NCBI GenBank assembly: GCA_030686995.1
Contig: CM060703.1
Coordinates: forward strand, 116,011,361-116,075,360
Direction of reading: 5' to 3'
Source: Artemisia argyi
Taxonomy: Eukaryota; Streptophyta; Magnoliopsida; Asterales; Asteraceae
DNA: 64,000 nt
Made by a program: the position numbers and the translations under genes. Below the pieces are notes generated by a model. It searched no databases. It was not told the DNA's origin and saw only the letters and a list, made by a program, of their open reading frames with translations. Positions 47,407 through 58,400 of this stretch are shown in pieces. Numbering within the stretch: position 1 is the first letter of the stretch; each line of letters begins with the position of its first letter.

Positions 47407-48796
47407 CTAACCTAGACAGTGTACCTGATTGTTGTTGTATAGTATAGTGACAAGTACCGAGGGATTGATCGTTCAACTCAGGAATAGTGTTTGCTAGGAT
47501 TAGAAAGCCTACTAAACTAGGTCTAGAGGTGAGGGATGATTCTTTTTGTATTTTTTTATATTTTATGAAAGCAAGTAAAATCTCGGGTTTTGAAGGAGTG
47601 AGCGGAATTAGTTGCTAGTCAACTAACCCAAATAACTAAAGATGCAATCAAAATAAAATAAAAAGAAATGAAAATAAACTAATGTGATTATGTGATGGAA
47701 ACAATAATAAGAAAAGATGTGTTTACTTAGATTTCATTACTCCCTAGATATCTTTTACCGGTTGATTAGCTTGTTACAATTGCATAGATGACGGGTTATA
47801 TTCCTTAATACTAGTCGTAGGGCCATGTACAATATTCCCTAACTCTATAAGCTCCTACTTCACTCCTATGAGCCGACTAAAAGCTCCTAACATGGGATCA
47901 CTAGAATTCACTTATGCATTAAATACAACCAAAAATCGTAATACACCTCCGATCATGTTTCTTAAGACGTTCAAGCAAGTTACCAATGGAAGTCTGCCAG
48001 TTTTCTTAAGCCTAACATCGAATACAATCATCCACAACAATTATAAACAAACCATCAACAAATAATCAACATCTAGGTTTCACTACATCTAAGCAAACAC
48101 AATAAAAACCTAGCCTAGCATGTTAAAAGAAAGACAAGCATAAGATAGAATCACACAACACATAGACATATCGTATGATTATTGGAAAACTTATCTTCAA
48201 TTAAGCATGGATGGAACAAGGGTTGAAACCCTTATTTTTACAGAAAATTCGTCTAGGGTTTAAGCTCTCCAAAACTTCTCCTAATGTTCCACAATCTTAC
48301 AATGAAAAATTGGAAAAATATATATAGATAATACATCCTGACGGCGTCACGTTGTAGCTCCTGACGCCGTCAACTCGCCGCCAAATTAAGGATCGTATTG
48401 CCTTGATCAAATCTTGACGCCGTCAAGAAGGAATTATGCTCTGGGCCGTCACATACATTTTGACCCTGACGGCCTTGGTGACGCCGTCAGGTCAATTGCA
48501 CTAAAAATGTTCTGGGCCGTCATGTATGTTTTCCACTTCCACCTCTTTTGCCAAGCTTGACGCCATCATGTGTTAAGTCTTGACATCGTCAGGTACTGTT
48601 CCCAGCAAGGATTTAGAGACTTTGCCGTTTTCTTCACTCTTATGCTCTAAAAACGTCCAAAATGCTTCCTTTTCCAGATTTCTTCTCAAAAGTACCTAAA
48701 ATGACAAAAGGAACGATTTAGGGCAGTAATAGATCAAATAATCACGAATTCGGGCTTAAATGACCCCTTAAAAGCGGTACACTTTTTGCCTTATCA
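47407..48796 (-). repeat. Element H 5' LTR, end-truncated
   Basis: It matches 43990-45312. About 75 bp at the LTR end next to the interior are missing. Palindromes lie at 48339-48349, 48362-48372, 48415-48425 and 48479-48489. Confidence 0.85.
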
Positions 48797-48956
48797 GTTC
48801 GTATTTTCTTTTACTTATTGCTTTACTTTAATGTTTGTATTATGTGGTTGCATAACATCTTTCATATTAGAAAAAGCTAAAAATGATATTTGATACAACA
48901 AGTTTAAAGTAAAAAGCGGTAAACTATTCAACCCCCTTCTAGTTTTCCACACATAT

Positions 48957-50770
48957 AATCTTTATTAACGTATACAAGATATAAGAATCCAAGTGTGTAT
49001 TAAATCATGCATCCGGGAGCAGAGATCTTAATATAATTATAAAATCATTAATTTGATTTTGATTAAATAAGATTACTCCTAACTATTCTGAGAGCAAGTA
49101 GGAACAATGCATTTATTTTCTTAAATCTCATATGTCGTTAACATATAAGAAACAATATTCCATCTAGGTTAGACTTTAATCCTTAGCTTGGAATGAATTG
49201 TCTCTTAAGGAATTTAGAAAATAAAACATACAACCTTGTTGCATGTGTTTATAAACATAAGTGGTTAATAATTTAAACACAATATGACATGTTATTGAGG
49301 GGAGTCTCAATGATCAATATCACATGATGAAATTGAATGCATGAACGAAAACCTTAAGTTTAACTAAAGGATTAATTATGTAAGTAGTATTATGTATTGA
49401 ATTATTTATATCATTTGCATGACGGCAAGATGAGTTGATAACAACAAATATCTAAGTGAAAGTCATTAGATAATTGTTAAACGAACAACCTTATGGACCT
49501 GCAAAGGACCAAAGATTTGTTCAAATGTTTACGGATATTTGAGGAGCTCTATTATGTTTTCATTCATTAATGCTTATATAATTGAAATGATGCTCAACCC
49601 TAGTCGTAGTAGGATGACATCATGAATGATGACACCTCTAACTAGATGTGCTCAATTGAGAGCATTAGTGCATTACACATTAAAAGAATAAGAATACTTT
49701 ATAGTTTGGGAAACTATTAAAATGACTGTCTAAAGTAGGTGTTTTGCTAGCTTCAAACACACTATGGAATGTATTGTTGCATTACTCGTATTGTACTTGA
49801 ATGCACACAGATAAAAGGACAATCATCATTCAAACATTAGTGAATTTTGAAACAAGTATTCTCAAAGTTTACTCAGATGATTACTTAAGTTGTCTTGTAC
49901 AACATATTTTGGTCAGGGTGGGGAACATCGTATTCCGATCTACAAGTAGTCTTGTGCATATCTGTCTTTAGTATTTGGATAATGGAACTGTAAGGAGTTG
50001 TATTATATAATGAATTGATATACCGTGTATAATCGTCTTCATTTATAATACTGTGTTCTATATATGCATGTTTAATCCATGAATAATGTATTTATTCTAA
50101 AAATTGTCCATTACCAGTTGACGATACGGGAGTATCATCGAATTAAGGAAAATTTGAGCGTGTTGGTGATTTATTTACCAAACTCACATGTTGTTCATTG
50201 TGAAGAACATTGGACTGACCCAACCTACGAGTATTCACTGCATGGATCGGCGTCAATAGTGAATCTCGCAAATGGTTATGTCTCTTATCCTCAGACTTGA
50301 GATGCAAGTAGGTCTCACATATGTGGAATTTTATTCTTTGATATGGTTAAACGCTGTCCTGAATAAGGTAGTTATAAAAACCATTTTTAGGAGTGATTTG
50401 AAACACATGAATGACACGTGCAGTCAAAATAGGATTTGTTCCTCCACATGTCATGGAGTTAGATACTATTGGGCCCCTCAATGAATTGAACGGATGTTTG
50501 TATGGCCGTACCCAAATGAGATTAAGATGAATCTTAATTCACTTGGTAATCTTGTTTAATATTTAGATCAAGAAACATAATAGTTGAACAAATGTAATGA
50601 CTTTGATCCATGTCTAGTGTTCAACATAGTATCTATAACAAAAGGAAGGATGATATATAAACCATTTAAATGAGAAGTTTAAAAAACTACCCTCACATAT
50701 TTCTAGGGGCATTGGCGTGTTGCTAGACGCTAACCTTTGCTTGTATAATTACTTGATTATTATGACGTCG
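48957..50770 (+). pseudogene. Element A reverse transcriptase end and 3' region, decayed
   Basis: Directly after G the words YKNPSV and HASGSRDLNIIIKSL resemble the copia RT stretch around LKQASRSWN..F, and LSLKEFRK (about 49200) resembles FSMKDLGE. Thereafter RNase H cannot be read. The ORFs near 50079 and 50272 match nothing I know. The region ends at the purine tract of A. Confidence 0.5.
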
Positions 50771-50781
50771 CAAGTGGGAGC
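50771..50781 (+). promoter_or_regulatory. Element A polypurine tract
   Basis: CAAGTGGGAGC lies immediately before the 3' LTR, the usual copia plus-strand primer. Confidence 0.88.
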
Positions 50782-51497
50782 TGTTGGAGTATGCTCGTGT
50801 CATAATAAATAATTATATGGCTTGACATATGTGAGCTTATTGGGTCACACACATATACACTTAGGTACCACTTTATATGTCGTGTTTATTGTATTTATGA
50901 TATATAAATAACCTTACGTAACTCGGGATCGCTATTGGGCTTCTAATGACTAAGTAAAGTACTTAATCCATTGGACTAGAAAAACATGTGGGAAGCCCAT
51001 ATGGGCCCATTGGTGGCCGGCCATAGAAGGCTTGTAGGGGAAGGTTTGGTTTGAATTTTGGTCAAATATATGGGAGTGATCTTCTCCTTATTCCCATAAC
51101 TAATTACCAAAAATTCTCTCCCCTTCTCTTCCTCTATTGTACGACACAAACAAAACACCCCTTCTAGGGTTTTTTTTTTCTTGATCTCTTCCTTTGATTC
51201 TTGTTCAATCAAAGGCCATTCCAAGGTTACAAAGTTAAGTACTAGCATCCAAGGGGTATACGGTGTGGTGTAGTGTAGACTAGTCATAGAGGTGATCTCC
51301 TTTGATCACTTGGTTTTGTTGGTGAGTCGTACATTGGTGATAGTCTCCATTTGTTGCTACCAATCATGCTACAAAGGTATAACCTTGTTGTTATTATTTA
51401 TTTGATTGATCATGTGACTCTATGGATCCTTGTTGGTGATGTTTTTCCGCTGTGTTTATATGTTTCTTTTATGTTTATATATTCAACATCACATATA
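50782..51497 (+). repeat. Element A 3' LTR, full length
   Basis: These 716 bp start TGTTGGAGTATGCTCG and end ATCACATATA, followed by the gcatt duplication. It holds the middle section that the 5' LTR has lost. Confidence 0.92.
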
Positions 51498-51502
51498 GCA
51501 TT

Positions 51503-51606
51503 GCCTTTGAGAGTGCCCAGGTTCTTAGGCAACAACAGGATACTGATCTCGCCAGGTGTAGGATGCTGATGAGCGCCATTAATGAGGTCCAGATTAAGAT
51601 CATGAG
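51503..51606 (+). pseudogene. Unrecognised ORF, continuation after element A
   Basis: Beginning after the second gcatt, the sequence encodes AFESAQVLRQQQDTDLARC and a further 15 residues in the frame left open at 17941, with no stop. It is charged and helical like the first part. Element I begins at 51607. GTAAGA at 51608-51613 could also serve as a splice donor, so the true exon end is uncertain. The rest of the gene is not in the window. Confidence 0.65.
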
Positions 51607-51997
51607 TGTAAGATACTTATAATAATAACATGTATGGTTCTATTGATTATGGTTCGAATTATAGAAATAAGAAAAGAGAAAGAAAGTTTATAGAAGAGTT
51701 TTAGAGAGAGAAAGAAAGAGAGAATGGGAGGCTTTAGTGAGAGAAAAACAAGAGCTAAATGATTAACTATGTGAAAGGTCCAACCCTCTCCCTTGGTGGG
51801 AGAGGGGTATTTATACAACAAATAAAAACGCCCACACCGGGCTATGGATCAGGCATACAGTGAGTAAAGATCCGTCCTTCTTCCACGGTGTTACTTAAAC
51901 TAAACTAATATCTAATTAACTAACTACGAGCTAACTTAAATGCTATTACATCAATTAGGTGACCGAGTCATTTATAGGAATATTTGTATTCCTAACA
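51607..51997 (-). repeat. Element I 3' LTR
   Basis: On the minus strand it starts TGTTAGGAATACAAATATTCC-like sequence and ends CTTACA at 51607. The left end is inferred from the TG/CA rule and from where coding sequence stops, because the partner LTR is not in the window. A minus-strand TATA-like box lies at about 51812-51818. Confidence 0.7.
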
Positions 51998-52010
51998 ATC
52001 TCCCCCTAAG
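51998..52010 (-). promoter_or_regulatory. Element I polypurine tract
   Basis: The minus strand reads CTTAGGGGGAGAT next to the LTR, as in elements 1 and C. Confidence 0.85.
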
Positions 52011-52047
52011 TGAGGTCACCTTGGAAATTAAGCTCTTTGATCTTCAA

Positions 52048-55000
52048 TGTAACAATTCGCATTTTCAGGTTAATTACTTTTCCCGGAAAATTTCACTATT
52101 CACTTTTACTATTCATTTTTCCCAAAATTTTCCCGAAATCTGATTTTTGTTTCTTGGCCTCGAGTGATAAATCATTTCCATGGCAAATTAAAAGTTTAAC
52201 TTTCATAAGCTCATTTTCGTGAAAGTTATTAAGGAATTACACGTTTTAGGGTAAAACGTCATTCAGAAATTCTACGCACAACGAAACTCGACCGCGTTAA
52301 GTGACCCCGCACCAGAAAAATGTTTGACACACTCATGATTTATTTGAGAATTAATCATGACTGAGAAAAACATGACCAAAATAAACCTCGGCCGTGAAAA
52401 ACTGGAAATTTCAGTTTTAAGCGTTTTTACTCAGTCGTAACCTTAGCCTATACCTGCACCGCGTTTCTAAGACGATTTGAGTTTTCAACTTTTTAGAAAA
52501 AGTCAACATATTTTTCCCTCCTCCTTTGACCAAAAATCATTCCTTGATTTTATAAGTCATTCCTTGATTTTTAGGATTACGGTTTGATGTCTAAAAGACA
52601 TTTAATACCAACCGACACTAGACTGAGCCCAGTCTAGACATTATAAGTCATTTTAAATTATTTTTATCCTATTAGAAAAGTAACATTTTACTTTTCTCAA
52701 TTTTACGCAATATTCGTACATTTTACGTATTACGCGTTTTAGACCCGTGTTTCCAGTTTTAGCAGGGTTTTACCACCCAAATGGAACCTACCACTCATTT
52801 TATATTTTATTATGGAACATATGGACATGTTTAACAATACTTTCAAATTCCATAATTTTACGACACCCGGTTTTACGTTTCGTGGCTTAACCATTTACGG
52901 TTAGCATTTTACGGAGCCAAAACTATCAATATAACTTGGATAATATCTTCCAAAGTCCAACCCTTCCTCCCCAAGTTATGCAAACCACCACTAGGGGGGG
53001 GGGATTCACACTAGGTGGCTTGATCTTGTGCTTAAGGCCTTAAGATGGTTACATGTGTAGAACTTGGCCTCCAAGGGTTGACTAGTCATACATGTAACCT
53101 CCTCAAGACCTTATTTAAGCCTCCCCCTCCTTCATTTGTACGCCACATTCCGCACACACAAACACTCTCATCTTTGCTTGATTTACTCCAAGTTTCATGC
53201 AAGATTCAAGAGCATAACAACACATAAACTCTAGTTTGGTTTTGATTCATCAAAACTACTTCCAATCTTTAGAACTTTGGTGATTTCTCTTGAGTTTGAA
53301 TCCACTCAAGTCACTTCAACTTTCATCATCTATCTTTCAAGAATACAAGAGTAGAAAGATTGCATGAAGTGAAGTGGGTTGAAGCTAAAGTCTATCAAAG
53401 TCTTTTTCCTTACATGCTACTTACCTTTCTTTGTAGAAAGCCAAAGTTGTAAGCAAACTCTAAGACACTTCCTTGCTTAAATATCATATTCATGCTATTT
53501 ACATATCATTCATGCTATATATTGTCTTGTTATCATGTCCATGATGTATAAAAATGAGTAAAACAAGTTATGATATACATATGTTAACTTATGATCTTTA
53601 AACAAGTAAACTAGTGACTTTTATGGAGAACCACGACCAAAATACTACAACTATGATATTTGACACTTACTTACTGTTAAAGAGGACTTAACAAGGATAA
53701 CATAGCAATTTGAATCACCCAAAATGAGTACCCGAGTCAAAAGTTATGGCCATAAGAAGTTAGCGAAACCAAAACGCCGAAACTGCCAATACCCTACTGT
53801 TTTGCATTCTGCCATTTTGAAAGTCACCCTTCTGGTCCGATTCATCAAAAACTTAAAACACGAAAGTTGTTTGGAACGACGTTTTCGTTCAGGAATAAAG
53901 AAGCTCGAGCCCTGAAAACGCTTTCCGAGTGATAATTTCTTCAAATTCTTAACAGCCCATTTTTAGACCAAAGTCATAATATATAGGTTATACTTTAAAA
54001 GGAACAAGAGGTCTTATGACCTATAATCAAGACCACAACCATGGCTAGAGCCAAGGTTGAGTCTCATGACCATGGAACAATGACCAAAGGTCATGGCTAG
54101 GCCATGACAAAATGACCATGTAAACTTACTTAGGCGAAAACATGAAACAAGGAATTGGCGATAATTTGAACAAGCAATTTGGATCTACTTCACTTAAAAA
54201 GGAACCATGAGATATTACAAAGAAAAATGGTCATACAAGACTTATGAAACATACCCTAATAACAATCTTCATGTACTAATAAACTTTCCTAAGTTTATTC
54301 AAATATCGGACATGTAACTTTTTGGATCAAAACTTATATCTATATATTTTATCAACTACCACAATAGTAGGGAGCCTCATGTGAGGAGTTCATTATGTAA
54401 GCCGTCGAGATGAGTTGTGGATTTACGAATTAAAGTGTCCTGGCTCCTCGAACGCTTACTAACATGACTTCTGAATTATGTCGGCCCGAACGGTAGTAAA
54501 CGATATATAAAACATACATGTTTCATAAATCTTTTCTTTCAAAGACTTACAATATACATCATACCACATCATGGACTAGATGCAAGATATATATATAGGC
54601 ACTTATTCATATTCTTTACTTCGATCCTAAGTCGCAACATTCTATTATAGGTTGCTCGTAGAAACCTACACGATCCAACCATTACCTTCATTACTTACTA
54701 CATAACTTAAGGTGAGTTCGTAGCCCCACTTTCTATTGTTTAACTATTTTACAAACCCATGGGGGGAATACATGCTATTATTTTTCTACTCGAACACAAT
54801 GTTTTCTACTGTATGCTACCCGACGATGTTTTATTGTCACTAAGTAACGATTGCCATGTTCGAAGTCCCTATATCATGAACCATTAGTCACTACCTATAG
54901 TGAGCGCGAATATTGTGAATAGATCTATTGGGATTGACGGATCCCATTTGTGTTGAACAACGATGAGTTCACACAAATGCACTATATTTGAGATTTAGCG

Positions 55001-55489
55001 GTACAATGGCAAAAGTACCTTGATAGGGCTTCTATAATGCCAATTTTGTTGGTTCGATGTTAATGTTTTGGTTGCATGAGCTTAGTGAAATAAATAACGA
55101 TTTTGTTTTCTAACTATGAGTGTGAGTCTATAGCTCACACTACGATTATTGTGTTCAAACGATTTAACTAAACTCTACGAATTCCACTCAACCTTTGTGT
55201 TGACCTCTCAAGCATGTATTTCAGGTTCATGACGATCAAGGATGGTACGGAAGGGCACGAATACTCAAGAGGGCTATAAATTTTATTATCATTCAAAAAC
55301 TCATTTAATGTAAATTGTAAACATAGAACCATCTGGGACCTCATTTTGTAATCTCTGATATTTATACAATTTAATGATAAATCTTTTAAAACGACTCAAT
55401 TGGAGTTCGTTTTCTATTATTGTGACTATTGTGCCGTCAAGTAACACCCAGTTCGAATTCCGCTGCAACCATGAATTGGGGGTGTTACA
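52048..55489 (-). mobile_element. Solo LTR E (3442 bp)
   Basis: It is flanked by ttcaa (52043-52047 and 55490-55494). On the minus strand it begins TGTAACACCCCCAATTC and ends GCGAATTGTTACA, giving TGTAACA/TGTTACA termini. No coding region, primer-binding site or purine tract is visible. It is homologous to F in inverted orientation. A G tract lies at about 52985-52995. Confidence 0.85.
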
Positions 55490-58400
55490 TTCAAGCATTC
55501 TTTAGACTTTGTAGCTCGTAGGTTCTGATTCTTCACTTTAGCCTCTCTTTGTACATCAAGATATGAACATGTTATTTCAGTTCCTTTGAGGTGAGTGATC
55601 TTTGAGCTTTCTTTGAGATCATCAGCCAAAGTAAATCTCCGAGCTCATCCTTAGTCGTATTGCCTTCAGGTGATGTTGTGACTTTGGGACCATCATGCTC
55701 ACACCCTTATGGATCAGGAGACATTTCATCAGAGTTGCGGAAACATTATTGGTAGTCTCTTAACATTAATTGTAGGGAGTCTCTCATCCTTCATGATCAT
55801 CATATATAGTGAGGAGGATGTGTGAGCATGAGGTATGGATTTACCTGATTCAGCTGGAAATAGGAACCATCAACTCCATCTTTATATGTGTCCCTGAAAT
55901 AAAACCGTTAGCAATAAAGATAGAGAACGAATATGGCTTTGTCATTCGTTCTGCGAGGACAGACTACCCTCCGGTTTTATGAAAACCAACTTGTGATCAG
56001 GTAGAGTCTCTTTTAAAGAAGACTCTCCTTGACAAGAATTTCCAGCTTGTAGTAATGAATTTTCCAAAGAATCCACTTTGGAATCTTCATACTTAGCATG
56101 TTCTCATACCGGAACGTCTCAAAGCAGACATCACGATAGAGTGAATCGGTGAATTGATATTCATGGATTGATGAGAAATTGATTTATAGAAATCACCTGC
56201 GTGTCAAATAATAAACATTTTTGAGACACGACGAGAGTTTTATACATTGAATCACATTTCCATCAAAAATACTTTTGTTTGAAAGATTATACACAATCAA
56301 CGTGCTCGAAATTAAGTTTGTGAGCACATTGAAAGGTTTTTGCAAAAGTATCCGTCAATCCATATCCTTGAACAAGTTTGATTCAATGTTGAATCGCACC
56401 ATTGTTGCTTTCAGTTGTCACTTGATCATTGATCCAAGATAGATCTCACATGTCACCTACCAAGATCTTGAAAGATGTTCGCTCTAGAAGGATTTCCATC
56501 TTCATCGTGAATATTTTCATATCACTCGGATGTTCTGGCAATACCACAAGGATAATGCGTAGGACTCTAAATATTTTATCTTATTTTCCACATTGTGTGA
56601 AACAATAAGCATATTTGGAAGTGTGTCCTATTGAGATTTATGGATGATCTCATGGCTCTAGACTCAATAGTGCATTTTGATATGCTCCTGGAGACTGGGG
56701 AGGCGTCTCCAGTTTTAGGTATCAACATAGCTCGCAATGAGCGGTCGATACATTGCACAAGGTTCCCCGTGAGAATGAAACAAGCTCTTTTAAGAGAACT
56801 TGAGTGGTTGGGAAGTTTAGTGTAGTGCGTCACTGGGTCCATGACGTGTTGTCTTCAATACCAGTGTTACCTTCGTAACCACTAGTAGTATTTGAAGTTG
56901 AACCCGGTTTCTACCCTAAGGTTGAATATTTGGAGGGCTATTTTTTTCACCCTTTTCACATTTCATTTCTTTTTCATTCTTCAACCCCTTCAGTGCTTAC
57001 CGAGACTTCATCACTAGAACCTTGTTGGGTTTGTTCCAGTCCTAGCTCTATCTCAGTCCGCACTCTTCCCTTACTCACTTTTCTCCTTTTTTTAATCATT
57101 CCTAAGGACTTCTAATCTATCTATGGATTGTCCCTGGGAAGATCCTTCTGGTTCTGGTGGATCATGGGAACTCATACCTAACCTTAACCATCCTTATAAC
57201 TCCATGCATAAAGATAAATGGTCGGTCTTTGGTATTACTTCCATAAACGCCTTTTGCTCCCCCTCAATATGTGCATCGATATTCGAAAGAGTTTAGCACA
57301 TATGTGGGAGCCTATTATTGAGTCTAAAATATCGCATTTGATTATCAGATTTCATATTTAAATCACATTCTCTCCCTCGATTAAAAATTTCAAATCTTTC
57401 AAGATTTTGGATCTCAGTTGATTTAAATAAGTTAGAAAACGTTTGGGAGAGAAATGCGGTCTGTTTTAATATTTTCTGATAAAAGAGGAACCTTTTACTT
57501 GCTCCCTGTCAAACTGTGAGGGAGGTTGTTATGTGTCAGAAGTGATGAGTTATACAAAAGATTTGAAGTTTTAACGAAAAACTCTTTGAAAAATTTTCAT
57601 GCTGACACATAACCATCACAAGTTGTTTTATTGCTTATTATGTATAAAGTGGAGAGTTTTCGATGATACATAAAATTTTGAGAAAATCACTCTCCCCCTC
57701 AATCAATGACAGATGTTAAACCCGAAATAAATTGATGTCATTGATTGAGTGATGAATTTTATGACAAGTTTCAAGTTTGATTGATTTTCAAAAAGTTTCA
57801 TGGTACCACCAAGTTTTGTACAAATACTTTTCGGAAGAATCATAAAAGGAAAAGTATTTGGGATAAAAAGAAGATTTCTCTTCTTATTCAAGAAATGATG
57901 CACTGAAGCGTACATTAGATCGAGGAAACATGGATATAAAGTAATCCATGCCCAGGTGAACTTCACCCGGTAAAAGGAACAACCGTATTTTTGGCGACGT
58001 GTTTTCCCCATTTTGAAAAACGGGTTGCTATCTGAAGTAATAGCAAGCCATATTTTTGAGTCCGGGTTACAGCCTGAAATGATTGTAAGCCATAGTTTTT
58101 GAAGAATATTTTGAGATACAACATGTTTTAGAAGAAAACTTTATTTGAAAACCGAAAACTCTTGCTCAAGCATATGTATGATTCCGTGACATTGTTGAAC
58201 GACATTTCTAGAAACATACATAACATTGATTACACAAGAGACATGTCGTGAGGAGAATATTTTTGGATTTTAATGATTTTTCATATTTTTATGGTTTTTA
58301 TAGGTTTTATAATTTTCTATTTTCTTTTTGTATAATATATGTACAAAGGATACTAATCAGTTTAAGAAGATGTTGACATGAGAATCAAAGTGAGATTATC

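Larger units (their letters stand above)
43917..48796 (-). mobile_element. Element H: B-family gypsy element lacking gag-protease
   Basis: This 4.9-kb minus-orientation element is flanked by gtttg (43912-43916) and gttcg (48797-48801). The 3' LTR is 43917-45312 and the 5' LTR 47407-48796. The interior (45313-47406) matches the 3' non-coding region of B and B2 in reverse, then jumps at about 47375-47385 from the equivalent of B 23697 to B 20380, removing all of gag-PR. It jumps again at about 47405 into the LTR, removing the primer-binding site and the LTR end. The LTRs are very similar apart from an indel of about 55 bp, so H is younger than G. Confidence 0.85.
33525..48951 (+). mobile_element. 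Element G: Sirevirus-like copia element with nested insertions
   Basis: It is flanked by catac (33520-33524) and catat (48952-48956), one mismatch. The 5' LTR is 33525-35031, the primer-binding site 35033-35046, the purine tract 42560-42573 and the 3' LTR 42574-48951 with H inside. LTR length without H is about 1.5 kb on both sides. The LTRs differ at many positions, so G is old. The repeated purine tracts before the 3' LTR resemble those of Sireviruses. I could read no gag or pol. Confidence 0.85.
42574..48951 (+). repeat. Element G 3' LTR, split by H
   Basis: The LTR sequence is 42574-43916 and 48802-48951 and matches 33525-35031. H (43917-48796) is inserted after the GTTCGGTTTG word. Confidence 0.88.
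17942..51497 (+). mobile_element. Element A: copia retrotransposon with nested insertions
   Basis: It is flanked by the 5-bp duplication gcatt (17937-17941 and 51498-51502). The 5' LTR is 17942-18208, the primer-binding site 18210-18223, the purine tract 50771-50781 and the 3' LTR 50782-51497. About 26.8 kb of the interior is made of later insertions: B with one TSD copy, D, G and their passengers. What remains is decayed copia sequence, including integrase-end and RT fossils in the order expected for copia pol. No reading frame survives. The pol fossils resemble copia polyproteins I recall from Tanacetum. Confidence 0.9.

Noticed and set aside
51607..51613. GTAAGA as a normal intron donor instead of an LTR border
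   Set aside because: The LTR-like sequence, its purine tract at 51998 and the TG...CA end favour an LTR start. A donor cannot be fully excluded because the partner LTR is outside the window.
56576..56842. 88-codon minus-strand ORF across the conserved 85-bp island
   Set aside because: The frame is not kept in element 1, so the conservation is better explained at the nucleic acid level.
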